Shown here: positions 32,538 to 43,360 of the stretch, piece by piece | Layout: every line of letters starts with the position of its first letter | Position numbering within the stretch: the first letter of the stretch is position 1 | Assembly (NCBI GenBank): GCA_017620155.1 | Contig: JAFZQY010000075.1 | Coordinates: forward strand, 1 to 43,522 | DNA length: 43,522 nucleotides | Source of the DNA: Lachnospiraceae bacterium | Lineage (GTDB): Bacteria > Bacillota > Clostridia > Lachnospirales > Lachnospiraceae | Direction of reading: 5' to 3' | The notes under the pieces: generated by a model | Told to the model about the DNA's origin: nothing | Database searches by the model: none | The model's input: only the letters and a program-made list of their open reading frames with translations | Translations under genes and position numbers: made by a program

Positions 32538-34256
32538 TTAATCCTTCTTAGGCAAAACAAATGAGCTCTTGAGCGATACGATCCTGTTAAATACGGGAGC
32601 ACCCGGCTTGGAATCCTTGTAATCCACGGTGAAAAATCCCTGTCTTACGAACTGGAAGCTCTCATATGCTTTTGCATCCTTGAGCGAAGGCTCAACATAG
32701 CAGTTATCGAGAGTGGTCAGTGAATTGGGATTCAGGTTCAGACTTCCGTCCTCGTTGTATACGCCCTTCTCCTCATCGATGATGTTCTCATACAGGCGGA
32801 CCGTGCATTTAAGTGCCGTAGGGGCATTGACCCAGTGGATGGTTCCCTTGACTTTGCGTCCGTCGGGCGAGTTTCCGCCCCTTGACTCGGGATCGTATGT
32901 GCAGTGGATCACGGTCACATTGCCGTCAGCATCTTTTTCAAAAGAATTACAGGTCACGAAATACGCGTTCATCAGGCGTACTTCGTTGCCGGGGAACAGA
33001 CGGAAGTATTTCTTCGGAGGTTCCTCCATGAAATCTTCCCTGTCGATATACAGTTCGCGGCTGAAAGGCACCTTACGCATGCCGAGGCTCTCGTTCTCGA
33101 GGTTGTTCTGAACCTCAAGTTCCTCGGTCACGCCTTCGGGATAGTTGTCGATGATCAGCTTGACGGGATCAAGGACTGCCATCACACGGGGCCTCTTGGT
33201 CTTTAAGTCCTCACGGATGCAATACTCGAGCATCGAATACTCGGCGGAAGCATTGGCCTTGGATACGCCGCAGAGCTCCACGAACATCTGGATGGACTCG
33301 GGCGTAAAACCGCGGCGGCGAAGTGCCGCTATCGATACGAGCCTGGGATCATCCCAGCCGTCTACGATGCCGTCCTCAACGAGCTTCTTGATATATCTCT
33401 TACCCGTAACGACGTTGGTCAGATACATCTTGGCAAACTCGGTCTGCTTGGGTGCTTCGTTCGGGGCATTCTTGTATCCGGACTCAATCAGAACCCAGTC
33501 ATAAAGCGGTCTGTGGTCCTCGAACTCGAGAGTACATATCGAATTGGTGATACCCTCGATCGCATCCTCGATCGGATGAGCATAGTCATACATCGGATAG
33601 ATGCACCACTTGTCTCCGGTATTGTGGTGAGTCATGTGTGCAACGCGGTAGATGATCGGGTCGCGCATGTTGATATTGGCAGCGGCCATATCGATCTTCG
33701 CACGAAGAGTCTTCTCTCCGTCCGCATACTCTCCGTTCTTCATCTTCTCAAAAAGCTCGAGGTTCTCTTCTACGCTCCTGTTTCTCGAAGGATCGTCCTT
33801 GCCGGGCTCTGTAAGGGTACCTCTGTACTCCCTGATCTCGTCCGCGGTCAAGTCCGATACGTAAGCCTTGCCCTTTTTGATCAGGGTCACGGCACCTTCA
33901 TACATCTTGTCGAAGTAATCCGATGCAAAGAAAAGTCTGTCTTCAAAATCGGCTCCGAGCCACTGTACATCAGCCTTGATGGACTCAACGAACTCGGTCT
34001 TCTCCTTGGTGGGGTTCGTATCATCGAAACGAAGATTGAACTTCCCGCCGTATTCTTTGGCCAGGCCGTAGTTTAACAGTATGCTCTTCGCATGTCCTAT
34101 ATGAAGATAGCCGTTGGGTTCGGGCGGAAAACGCGTATTTACTGTATCGTATACGCCTTCCTTTAAGTCCTCATCTATCATTCGCTGTATGAAATTGCGC
34201 GAATCGGACTGCTCTTTTACCTCTTCGGTCATGTTCTCGGGATTGATCTCACTCAT
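32538..34256 (-). CDS. glnS: Glutaminyl-tRNA synthetase
   Basis: A 572-residue class I synthetase charging tRNA-Gln directly. The HIGH motif is HIGH at 52-55 ([16 protein letters not shown]). The insertion and acceptor-binding region ([21 protein letters not shown]), DWVLIESG, and the C-terminal beta-barrels (from about 345) are all present. The KMSKS position reads VVTGKR (282-287) instead of the usual VMSKR, a change in a catalytic loop; the following [18 protein letters not shown] keeps the family pattern. GGAGC precedes the ATG. The organism also has GatAB (at the right end of the window), so both routes exist, the latter perhaps for Asn-tRNA. Confidence 0.95.
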   Translation of the reverse strand: MSEINPENMTEEVKEQSDSRNFIQRMIDEDLKEGVYDTVNTRFPPEPNGYLHIGHAKSILLNYGLAKEYGGKFNLRFDDTNPTKEKTEFVESIKADVQWLGADFEDRLFFASDYFDKMYEGAVTLIKKGKAYVSDLTADEIREYRGTLTEPGKDDPSRNRSVEENLELFEKMKNGEYADGEKTLRAKIDMAAANINMRDPIIYRVAHMTHHNTGDKWCIYPMYDYAHPIEDAIEGITNSICTLEFEDHRPLYDWVLIESGYKNAPNEAPKQTEFAKMYLTNVVTGKRYIKKLVEDGIVDGWDDPRLVSIAALRRRGFTPESIQMFVELCGVSKANASAEYSMLEYCIREDLKTKRPRVMAVLDPVKLIIDNYPEGVTEELEVQNNLENESLGMRKVPFSRELYIDREDFMEEPPKKYFRLFPGNEVRLMNAYFVTCNSFEKDADGNVTVIHCTYDPESRGGNSPDGRKVKGTIHWVNAPTALKCTVRLYENIIDEEKGVYNEDGSLNLNPNSLTTLDNCYVEPSLKDAKAYESFQFVRQGFFTVDYKDSKPGAPVFNRIVSLKSSFVLPKKD

Positions 34257-34278
34257 CTTGTTTTCGCTCCATTAATCA

Positions 34279-35457
34279 TCAATGATGGAAAAGCCTGATG
34301 CCGGTGAAGCACATCACCATGTCATACTTATCGGCTGTCTCGATCACATTATCATCCCTGACGGAACCGCCGGGCTGTGCTATATATTTTACCCCACTCT
34401 TGTGAGCTCTTTCAACATTATCGCCGAACGGGAAAAAGGCATCCGAGCCGAGCGTCACATCGGTCATGCCGTCGAGCCATGCGCGCTTTTCCTCGCGCGT
34501 GAAGACCTCGGGACGGACCTTGAAAGTCTTCTGCCATACATCGTCGCCGATAACATCCATGTACTCCTCGCCGATATAGAGATCTATCGCATTGTCCCTG
34601 TCGGCTCTTCCTATGGAATCAACGAACTGAAGTCCGAGGACCTGGGGCGACTGTCTCAAATACCAGTTGTCGGCCTTGCTGCCTGCCAGGCGCGTACAAT
34701 GGATCCTCGACTGCTGGCCTGCGCCTATGCCTATCGCCTGACCGTCCTTCACATAGCATACGGAATTGGACTGCGTATACTTAAGCGTGATCATCGCGAT
34801 CGCCATGTCGATGCGGGCCTGCTCCGTGATCTCTTTATTCTTCGTAACTATATTGGAGAAAAGTGCGTCGTCGATCTTAAGCTCGTTCCTGCCCTGCTCG
34901 AAGGTAACGCCGTAAACCTGCTTGCGCTCTATGGGCGCAGGCGTATAGTTCTCATCGATCTGAAGCACGCAGTAGTTACCTTTCTTCTTGGCAGAAAGGA
35001 TCTTCAGTGCCTCTTCATCATATCCGGGAGCGATCACGCCGTCTGAAACCTCGGGCTTAATAAGCATCGCGGTAGATGCATCGCATACATCGGACAGCGA
35101 AATGAAATCTCCGAATGAGCTCATGCGGTCAGCGCCTCTGGCTCTCGCATATGCACACGCGAGCGGACTAAGCTTAGCATCATCGGCTACCCAGTAGATC
35201 TTCTTTTCGACATCACTGAGGGGCTGGCCAACAGCAGCACCTGCGGGCGATACATGCTTAAAGCTCGTCGCTGCGGGAAGTCCGGTCGCGATCTTAAGTT
35301 CCTTAACCAGCTGGAATCCGTTCAGTGCATCAAGCAGGTTGATGTAGCCGGGTCTGCCGTTAAGCACGGTTATCGGAAGGTCAGAGCCGTCCTCCATGTA
35401 GACCCTCGAGGGCTTCTGATTCGGATTACAGCCGTATTTCAACTCTAATTCTTGCAT
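34279..35457 (-). CDS. Stand-alone AICAR formyltransferase (PurH C-terminal domain type)
   Basis: A 392-residue enzyme adding a formyl group from 10-formyltetrahydrofolate to AICAR, the next-to-last step of IMP synthesis. It corresponds to the C-terminal half of bifunctional PurH only. The catalytic Lys67-His68 pair lies in [11 protein letters not shown], and [22 protein letters not shown] and [14 protein letters not shown] are conserved blocks. The missing IMP cyclohydrolase half is supplied by the gene just upstream. AAGGAG precedes the ATG, 21 bases after that gene. Its genomic partner suggests a split purine route. Confidence 0.93.
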   Translation of the reverse strand: MQELELKYGCNPNQKPSRVYMEDGSDLPITVLNGRPGYINLLDALNGFQLVKELKIATGLPAATSFKHVSPAGAAVGQPLSDVEKKIYWVADDAKLSPLACAYARARGADRMSSFGDFISLSDVCDASTAMLIKPEVSDGVIAPGYDEEALKILSAKKKGNYCVLQIDENYTPAPIERKQVYGVTFEQGRNELKIDDALFSNIVTKNKEITEQARIDMAIAMITLKYTQSNSVCYVKDGQAIGIGAGQQSRIHCTRLAGSKADNWYLRQSPQVLGLQFVDSIGRADRDNAIDLYIGEEYMDVIGDDVWQKTFKVRPEVFTREEKRAWLDGMTDVTLGSDAFFPFGDNVERAHKSGVKYIAQPGGSVRDDNVIETADKYDMVMCFTGIRLFHH

Positions 35458-35478
35458 TTTAACTCCTTAAAAAATCAA

Positions 35479-36189
35479 TTATTTATGTCTGTTTACTATT
35501 CTGGTCTCGTAAGTCCCGTCGGCGATCTTGATATAGCGGACGAACAGCGATACCTTATTATCTTCGTTCAGGGCGCCCCACAGTTTCTCGGTGAGGGCGT
35601 CAATATCGTCAGAGATCTCTACGCGGACAGGCTCGCCTTCAAAACTCGGAAGCGGATCGCCGTCTCCGATGTATGTGTGGATGATGCGGCCTTCGCCTGC
35701 TATCGGGTTCTCGTATGCGTATGTGTATCTGTCGCACCCGGAAGCATCTCCGTTACTCTTAAGGATGGACATCGCATAGTTATAATTTCCGTCATTCACA
35801 TCGATCACGCCGGATATACGGGGTGTGTAATTCGGAGCATCGGGCTCGTACTCGCGCTCGCGAAGGCTCTGCTCGAATGTGAGGCCGTCAGCCAGTCCGT
35901 CGAAGACCGTATCTGTCTGGTCACCGTTGGTAACGATGGTGTATTTGCCGTACACGCGAACGGGTGCGTAGATGATGAGGCTGGGATCCGATAAGAGCGC
36001 GGGATCAAATGCCTCCGTACGTATTCCCATTCCGTCTTCTATGAAGATGCGGTTGCGGCTGTTGGTGCTTCTGCCCATGATAAAGTAAGCAGTTACTGCA
36101 TAGGCGCCGTCAGCACTTCTTCCGATCAGGATGCCGCGTCCGGGATAGGCGTTTGAGTTCAGATAGTCGAATACATTTGCTTTTTTCAT
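35479..36189 (-). CDS. purO: IMP cyclohydrolase, archaeal PurO type
   Basis: A 236-residue enzyme closing the ring of FAICAR to IMP. It resembles the PurO family first described in archaea: LNSNAYPGRGILIGRS near the N-terminus, SRNRIF, the DPSLIIYAPVR block, SGVIDV and a central THxYIGDG-like stretch (IIHTYIGDGDPLPSF). It takes the place of the N-terminal half of bacterial PurH. Its ATG overlaps the stop codon of the GGDEF-EAL gene in TAATG, with GAGGAG 12 bases upstream, so the two are translationally coupled. The AICAR formyltransferase follows after 21 bases. Confidence 0.9.
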   Translation of the reverse strand: MKKANVFDYLNSNAYPGRGILIGRSADGAYAVTAYFIMGRSTNSRNRIFIEDGMGIRTEAFDPALLSDPSLIIYAPVRVYGKYTIVTNGDQTDTVFDGLADGLTFEQSLREREYEPDAPNYTPRISGVIDVNDGNYNYAMSILKSNGDASGCDRYTYAYENPIAGEGRIIHTYIGDGDPLPSFEGEPVRVEISDDIDALTEKLWGALNEDNKVSLFVRYIKIADGTYETRIVNRHK

Positions 36190-38855
36190 TATAAGTATTT
36201 CTCCTCAAATAATTTCTGCGGAAGAGGTCTGTCGAAGTAGAAGCCCTGGACCATGCGCACATCCATGTCGGACAGCACATTAAACTGCTCCACGGTCTCG
36301 ATTCCCTCCACGCATATGCTCATGTCTATCATGCTGGCGAGCTGAGCTATATATCTTACGAATGCCTGTGAATATGCATCACGAGCCAGTTCGCGCACGA
36401 AGGACTGATCAACTTTGATCACATCGATGGGAAGCTCCCTGATGTGGTTGAGTGATGAATAGCCGGTACCGAAATCGTCCAGCGCGATCCTGCAGCCGAG
36501 TCCTTTGATGGCGGCAAGGACCTCTTTCATCTTGTTCATATCGTTGATGGCCAGGTTCTCGGTAACCTCCAGCGTCAGGTTGTGGGGATTGATGCCGGTA
36601 TCGTCCAGAGTAGTCTTTACGACCTGGACTATATCGGGCTGGATCAGCTGAACCACCGACAGATTGACATTTACTTTGTAATTCGGATGGCCGTGATCAT
36701 TCCAGTATTTACAGGTCTCACATGCTTTTCTTAAGACATGCGCACCGATCGGGATGATGAGCCCTAAGTATTCCGCAAAAGGAATGAAATCGGCCGGCGA
36801 CATGAATCCGAGTCCGGGCGAATCCCACCTGACGAGTGCCTCAGCGCCTACGCAGGGCGATCCGTCCATCCGGATATCCATGATGGGCTGATAATATACG
36901 AGGAATTCTTCATAGCCGTTCTTGCCGGCTTCCCTCATGTATTTTTCCATGTCGAGACGCTTGCTGGACTGGCTGTCCATATCGCTGTTGTATACAGCGA
37001 CCTTGTTCTTGCCGCCCTTCTTGGCCTCGTACATCGTGATGTCGGCTTTTTTGATCAGCTCCTGGATCTGAGTACCCTCCTCGGGGAAGGATACGACACC
37101 CATACTCATCGTACAGTAGTAATCGGCATCCTTGAGGAACCACGGTCTGTTGAATATCGCTTTGATATCCGTAACGATACGGTCAAGCTCGTGATATGAA
37201 TAAGGCGGAATGATGATGACGAACTCGTCGCCGCCCATTCGGTAGCAGGTCTCCTCCACGCCGGGTACGCGCGCGAAACTGTGCGCTATGGCCTGCAGGA
37301 GCACATCGCCGTACTGGTGTCCAAGTCCGTCGTTGATATGCTTGAAATCATCCAGGTCGAGATAGAGGATCGCGCCGTGCGTTCCGTCCGAAACGGCACT
37401 GTCCACGAACTTCGCCAGGTCTCTTTCGCAGCACATGCGGTTATAGAGTCCGGTCAGGAAGTCGGTATAAGCAAGCTGCTCTATCTTCTTCTGGTTTTTC
37501 TTTTTCTCGGTGATATCGAGGATTGCGCACATAAGTGAAGGGGACTGGCCCATCCATATAATGTGCGAATAGTAGAGTTCATAATATTCGTCGCGCTGGG
37601 GATTGTAGATCTCAATGCAGCCCGAATCGCTGCCCTCGGGGATCTGGGATTCAAAAATGCGCTCTAAGGGCCTATCCTCGGTCCTGTCATACTTCACCTC
37701 TGAAGTAAAGTTCGCGATCATGGTCTTGTTGGTGAACTGCAAAATTCCTGTCTTGATCTCGCGGACATAGATCGATGTTCCGACATTATCAAGAGAAGCG
37801 CGCACGCTCTCAAAAGAGCCTGCGATGTTGATCTCATATCTCCTGCGCTCGATGATGGATTCCAGGATCCTGGTCGCATCGGTTAAGAAGCCTATCTCAT
37901 CCACGGTCCAGTATCTGTCACTCGAGCTCTCATCATAGCAGGCGTACATATATGCAGGGCGGTCGGAGGACTTGATGGGAACGATGACCATGGCATTGAT
38001 GCCGAGAGCCTCCATTTCGTGAACCCATTCGGCGCTGATAACGCCGGAGCCCGTTGAAACGGCCTGAACTTTGGAACCTGCCAGGAAAGAATATCTGGGA
38101 AGATCCCGGCTCCTGTCAAACCTCGGAACCACGCCGGGAGCATACCACTCGGCCATGATATCCATCAGACCTTTGTCGTGGATGTTCGTGATATAGATAT
38201 GCGCGCTGCTCAAGCCTAAGTACTCGCCGACGATCTTAAGCGCGCTCACAGCGAGGGACTCAACTATCTCATCGCGGTCCATGAGCTGGACGATCGCTGT
38301 CATGACCTCGCTTCGTCTCAGGGCCTCGCTGAGTTCTGCTTCGGAATATTTGTTGCGGCGGTTCTGCGCCTCCGCATTTACGGCAGAAAGCCTGATGGTC
38401 GTCTGATACAGACAGGTCTCACGGATCAGATCCAGTGAATCCTGCAGTTTATCGTAAGTGATGACTCTGGAAAAACCTGTGACGGGCTCTTTTACATAAT
38501 TGGGGGAAGTCTCATAATCCGAGATGACTCCGATTACTACCCATGTAAGAAGCGACTGGCCGTTCACGCGTACCGTGGTAAGCCCGAACTTGACGTTCGG
38601 GATATCGGTGTCCTCGATGACCTGGTCTTCCAAGCTGCTCTGCGTAAGTCTGTAGAATATATCCGCAACCCTGTCGGGAGAAATGAACTCCATCAGGCGC
38701 TCGACTTCCGTCTTGGGTCCGCTGGCATCCGTTACCGGAACACCCGCAGAATCAAGACAGTAAGCATATAAGCCTACTGCCCTGGAGAAGCTGTCCTGGA
38801 GCTGTGCGATATATTCGATATCGATTATACTGTCTCTGCCTCTGTTGATCTGCAT
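36189..38855 (-). CDS. GGDEF-EAL c-di-GMP protein with N-terminal sensor domains
   Basis: An 888-residue cytoplasmic protein without membrane helices. The N-terminal part (about 1-150, LIR-type motifs such as IDIEYIAQLQDSFSRAVGL) resembles a PocR-like ligand domain; this is uncertain. A GAF-like domain (about 195-335) and a PAS-like domain (about 345-450) precede GGDEF with an intact GGDEF (541-545) and EAL with Glu672-Ala-Leu. The EAL domain keeps NVNLS, EVTEN, DDFGTGYS (793-800), VDQSF and VEGIETVEQ, so it should cut c-di-GMP. The RxxD inhibitory site is missing (GVEE). It lies between guaB and purO. No clear Shine-Dalgarno sequence precedes its ATG. Confidence 0.93.
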   Translation of the reverse strand: MQINRGRDSIIDIEYIAQLQDSFSRAVGLYAYCLDSAGVPVTDASGPKTEVERLMEFISPDRVADIFYRLTQSSLEDQVIEDTDIPNVKFGLTTVRVNGQSLLTWVVIGVISDYETSPNYVKEPVTGFSRVITYDKLQDSLDLIRETCLYQTTIRLSAVNAEAQNRRNKYSEAELSEALRRSEVMTAIVQLMDRDEIVESLAVSALKIVGEYLGLSSAHIYITNIHDKGLMDIMAEWYAPGVVPRFDRSRDLPRYSFLAGSKVQAVSTGSGVISAEWVHEMEALGINAMVIVPIKSSDRPAYMYACYDESSSDRYWTVDEIGFLTDATRILESIIERRRYEINIAGSFESVRASLDNVGTSIYVREIKTGILQFTNKTMIANFTSEVKYDRTEDRPLERIFESQIPEGSDSGCIEIYNPQRDEYYELYYSHIIWMGQSPSLMCAILDITEKKKNQKKIEQLAYTDFLTGLYNRMCCERDLAKFVDSAVSDGTHGAILYLDLDDFKHINDGLGHQYGDVLLQAIAHSFARVPGVEETCYRMGGDEFVIIIPPYSYHELDRIVTDIKAIFNRPWFLKDADYYCTMSMGVVSFPEEGTQIQELIKKADITMYEAKKGGKNKVAVYNSDMDSQSSKRLDMEKYMREAGKNGYEEFLVYYQPIMDIRMDGSPCVGAEALVRWDSPGLGFMSPADFIPFAEYLGLIIPIGAHVLRKACETCKYWNDHGHPNYKVNVNLSVVQLIQPDIVQVVKTTLDDTGINPHNLTLEVTENLAINDMNKMKEVLAAIKGLGCRIALDDFGTGYSSLNHIRELPIDVIKVDQSFVRELARDAYSQAFVRYIAQLASMIDMSICVEGIETVEQFNVLSDMDVRMVQGFYFDRPLPQKLFEEKYL

Positions 38856-38895
38856 AGTGATTAAGTCTAAAAAGTCTTTCTGAAATATAGCGGGA

Positions 38896-40359
<1,464 letters not shown>

Positions 40360-40412
40360 TTATTGAAAAAACTCCTGTATCCCCAACTGCATCTGTTCTG
40401 CTGATACTTTTC

Positions 40413-40913
40413 TTAATCTCTGAACGCTTTTCTGGGAGCCACGTTCATGATCGCGCGGACCATGTCCTCATTGGGCTCGAAGATCAGCACTTCGTTGCCT
40501 TCGTAATAAAGCGCGTATCTCGTGTCGGGCTGCTCGACGATCCCCGAGGAGCAGTCTCTGGGCTTAACTTCGCGCTTGCGGTAATCATCCAGATGATATG
40601 AATTCATGGGAGCCATGACCTCCATGCGGTCGATCTCGTAGGTCGCCACTCTTTTTCTGCGGCTCTGCCCCATGATCTTGTCTATGGTGATCTCTCTGTC
40701 GAGATAGAGATATTCGTACTCGATGAGAACCTGCTGAGAAACAAAATATGCTCCCACGCCGAATACGATTCCGAGGAGCATAGCTACAAAATAACCGAGT
40801 AATCCCAGGAAAACAAAAGCGACTGCGAGCATAATGAGCAGGATTTTCAAGAATTTCATAAGAGGTGAGGGCTTACGCGACACCAGACATTCTACATAAG
40901 TTTCGCTATTCAT
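40413..40913 (-). CDS. Small two-helix membrane protein, function unknown
   Basis: A 166-residue protein. The start is the ATG at 40913 behind AAAGG; the longer frame to 40934 has no ribosome site. Two hydrophobic helices (about 21-38 and 40-58; LLIMLAVAFVFLGLLGYFVA) are followed by a soluble beta-rich part with positively charged patches (GQSRRKRVATYEIDRM) resembling a PH-like domain. I recognise no named family with confidence; small proteins of this sort recur in Lachnospiraceae. It is upstream of guaB on the same strand with a 65-base gap. A hairpin (40932-40947) lies just before it. Confidence 0.75.
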   Translation of the reverse strand: MNSETYVECLVSRKPSPLMKFLKILLIMLAVAFVFLGLLGYFVAMLLGIVFGVGAYFVSQQVLIEYEYLYLDREITIDKIMGQSRRKRVATYEIDRMEVMAPMNSYHLDDYRKREVKPRDCSSGIVEQPDTRYALYYEGNEVLIFEPNEDMVRAIMNVAPRKAFRD

Positions 40914-40931
40914 AACTGACCTTTCACGCAT

Positions 40932-40947
40932 CATCCCGGACGGGATG
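40932..40947. other. Hairpin in the leader of the small membrane protein gene
   Basis: CATCCCG (40932-40938) and CGGGATG (40941-40947) form a perfect inverted repeat with a 2-base centre, about 18 bases upstream of the ATG at 40913. It lacks a U-tract, so a leader hairpin or operator is more likely than a terminator. Confidence 0.4.
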
Positions 40948-41070
40948 CTCGAATAGATATTTCAATATATTTTACACTATTTTGCCTATGTTTAGATAGT
41001 ATAAAATGGCTAAAATAATAAAATTTGAGTAAAATATACAAGGCCGGCGAAAACACTTGCGAATATAGTG

Positions 41071-41090
41071 GTAATATTGGACTATATTAC
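41071..41090. promoter_or_regulatory. Inverted repeat before the 41109 gene
   Basis: GTAATAT (41071-41077) and ATATTAC (41084-41090) flank 6 bases, about 18 bases before the ATG at 41109. TATATT in the right arm could be a -10 box, with TTGCGA 20 bases to the left as a poor -35. It may be an operator or a leader hairpin. Confidence 0.35.
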
Positions 41091-41108
41091 TGCTTTGGGA
41101 GAAAAAAC

Positions 41109-41918
41109 ATGACTACGATATGGGAAGAGACAAAAAAACAGGGCTCCAAGATGAAGGGACGCCCTTTAAGCGAAAAAATCGCGTATTTCTGGGAATACTA
41201 CAAGATCCACACACTGGTAGGGGCAACAGTGCTGATCCTCGTCATATCGCTCGTACACGCATGGGCGACTTCGAAGGACTACATCCTGAGCATCGTGATG
41301 GTAAACTCCATCGCGGCTCAGATAGATGATATAGACACCAACTGGATATCGGACTTAAACGAGCGCATCGAATATGACCCGAAAAAGTACGAGATATACT
41401 TAGATACGACGATGCTCTTAGGCCAGGGCAGCGAATCCGCCAACCAGGAATATGCCAATCTCCAGAAGCTGGCTGCCATGATCAGCGCACAGTCCATCGA
41501 CATATTCATCGCCGATACCGAAAGTTTCGAGCGGTATGCGCAGAATGAATATATGTACGACCTGCGAAATATCTATACCGAAGAAGAACTGCAAAAATAC
41601 AGCGACATCCTGTATTACACGGATGCCGCCACATTCTCTGATTACTCAAGCGATGTCGATCCGAATGCATATCCGGATCAGTCGGTCTATATAGTGGATC
41701 ATCACGATCCCGATTCGATGAAAGATCCCGTCCCGATAGGTTTCTTCGCTGACGACACAACCGTCGTCGGAAGTTCCGGTGCTTACGCATACCTGAATCC
41801 CGATGACATGTTCCAGGGCCATCCCAAGGAAGGTGTGATCGGTATCATGATCAATACGCCGAGACTTGATAATGCGAAGATCGGGATCGATTATCTTACA
41901 GGAAAAGATAAACCCTGA
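41109..41918 (+). CDS. Single-pass membrane protein of unknown function
   Basis: A 269-residue protein from the ATG at 41109, with GGGAG about 10 bases upstream; the frame is open to 41025 but has no ribosome site. The N-terminal cytoplasmic part is short and basic (QGSKMKGRPLSEKIAYFWEYYKIH). One membrane helix follows (about 36-54, TLVGATVLILVISLVHAW), and the remaining 210 residues lie outside. The outer part is acidic with many Tyr and Asp (YDPKKYEIYLDTTMLLG, DAATFSDYSSDVDPNAYPD). Its beginning is reminiscent of membrane-tethered periplasmic-binding-like proteins, but I recognise no family. It is a single gene, convergent with gatB across 9 bases. Confidence 0.8.
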   Translation: MTTIWEETKKQGSKMKGRPLSEKIAYFWEYYKIHTLVGATVLILVISLVHAWATSKDYILSIVMVNSIAAQIDDIDTNWISDLNERIEYDPKKYEIYLDTTMLLGQGSESANQEYANLQKLAAMISAQSIDIFIADTESFERYAQNEYMYDLRNIYTEEELQKYSDILYYTDAATFSDYSSDVDPNAYPDQSVYIVDHHDPDSMKDPVPIGFFADDTTVVGSSGAYAYLNPDDMFQGHPKEGVIGIMINTPRLDNAKIGIDYLTGKDKP

Positions 41919-41927
41919 TATTCTTAA

Positions 41928-43358
41928 CTACAGTAACTCCTTAAGGATCTTGTTTACGCTGCCGGGATCGCATTTGCCCTGCATCGCTTTCATGGTCTGT
42001 CCTACGAGGAATCCTATCGCCTTTTCCTTGCCCGCGCGGTAGTCGGCTACGGACTGGGGATTCTCGTCGATCACTTTCTGAATCGTCTCGCGAAGAGCGC
42101 CCTCATCATTCTGCATCGCAAGTCCGTGATCCTCAACGTACTTAACCGGATCGCAGTCGGACTTGAACATCTCCTCAAAGATTTCCTTTGCGACAGTAGA
42201 GTTAACGGTCTTCTTTTCCATAAGATCGATCAGAGATGCCAGGTTCTTAGGGCTGAACCGGATGTCCTCGGGGTCGAGGTCATTTTCCTTAAGGAGCCTC
42301 ATGGTCTCGACCATCAGCCAGTTGGAAACCTTCTTGGCGGGTGCGCCTTCAGATACGGTCTCCTCGAAAATGTCTGCCAGATGCTTGCTCTCAGTGATCA
42401 GGAGAATATCCTTATCCGGCAGACCGAATTCTTCTTTATATCTTGCGATCTTGGCCTCACGGAACTCGGGCTCGCGGGCTCTGATCTCATCAAGGAATTC
42501 ATCGGTGATGCTGATAGGCACGAGGTCGGGATCCGGGAAATAACGGTAGTCCTGAGCATCCTCTTTGCTTCTCATCGCGTAAGAACACTCCTTGTCGTCA
42601 TCCCATCTTCTGGTCTCCTGGATCACAGGCTGACCTGCTTCAAGAAGATCAATCTGTCTCTCGGTCTCGCCTGCGATCGCACGCGCGATGGCCTTGAATG
42701 AATTCAGGTTCTTCATCTCGGTACGGGTACCGAACTCTGTATCACCAACCTTGCGGACTGAAAGGTTTACATCCGCACGCATTGAGCCCTCCTGGAGCTT
42801 GCAGTCGCTCGCGCCCAGGTAAGAGATCGTCATGCGCAGTTTTTCCAGATAAGCGATGACCTCTTCTGCGGAACGCATGTCAGGTTCGGATACGATCTCG
42901 ATGAGCGGCACACCGGACCTGTTGTAATCGACAAGTGATGCATCCAGCCAGTCGTCGTGGATCAGTTTTCCCGCGTCCTCTTCCATATGGATCTCGTGAA
43001 TGCGGACCGCCTTCTTAACACCGCTCTCGGTCTCGATGTCCACATGGCCGTTACGGCAGATGGGGAGATAGAGCTGTGAGATCTGGTAGTTCTGCGGGTT
43101 ATCCGGATAAAAATAGTTCTTGCGATCGAACTTGCAGTATCTCGTGATATCACAGTTGGTCGCAAGGCCAACGGCACATGCATACTCGAGCACCTGCTTA
43201 TTCAGCACGGGCAGCGAGCCGGGCATGCCGGTACATACCGGACACGTATGCGTATTGGGTTCTCCTCCGAATTCGGTGGAGCAGCCGCAGAATATCTTGG
43301 TTTTGGTGGCCAGTTCGACGTGAACTTCAAGGCCTATGACGGTTTCGTAATCTGACAT
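41928..43358 (-). CDS. gatB: Asp-tRNA(Asn)/Glu-tRNA(Gln) amidotransferase subunit B
   Basis: A 476-residue subunit of GatCAB, which turns mischarged Asp-tRNA-Asn or Glu-tRNA-Gln into the amide form. The N-terminal kinase-like cradle has GLEVHVELATKTKIFCGC and the zinc-site cysteines (CGCSTEFGG, HTCPVCTG). EIVSEPDMRS and LQEGSMRADVN follow, and the C-terminal YqeY-like helical tail (from about 320) ends in GKCDPGSVNKILKELL. GatA ends 3 bases before the ATG. Only a weak GAGAAG serves as ribosome site, as expected for coupling to GatA. As glnS is also present, the complex here may mainly serve tRNA-Asn. Confidence 0.97.
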   Translation of the reverse strand: MSDYETVIGLEVHVELATKTKIFCGCSTEFGGEPNTHTCPVCTGMPGSLPVLNKQVLEYACAVGLATNCDITRYCKFDRKNYFYPDNPQNYQISQLYLPICRNGHVDIETESGVKKAVRIHEIHMEEDAGKLIHDDWLDASLVDYNRSGVPLIEIVSEPDMRSAEEVIAYLEKLRMTISYLGASDCKLQEGSMRADVNLSVRKVGDTEFGTRTEMKNLNSFKAIARAIAGETERQIDLLEAGQPVIQETRRWDDDKECSYAMRSKEDAQDYRYFPDPDLVPISITDEFLDEIRAREPEFREAKIARYKEEFGLPDKDILLITESKHLADIFEETVSEGAPAKKVSNWLMVETMRLLKENDLDPEDIRFSPKNLASLIDLMEKKTVNSTVAKEIFEEMFKSDCDPVKYVEDHGLAMQNDEGALRETIQKVIDENPQSVADYRAGKEKAIGFLVGQTMKAMQGKCDPGSVNKILKELL

Positions 43359-43360
43359 AT

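Noticed and set aside
34282-35046. Long plus-strand frame of about 254 codons
   Set aside because: It is the complement of the AICAR formyltransferase gene, whose catalytic Lys-His and conserved blocks are clear.
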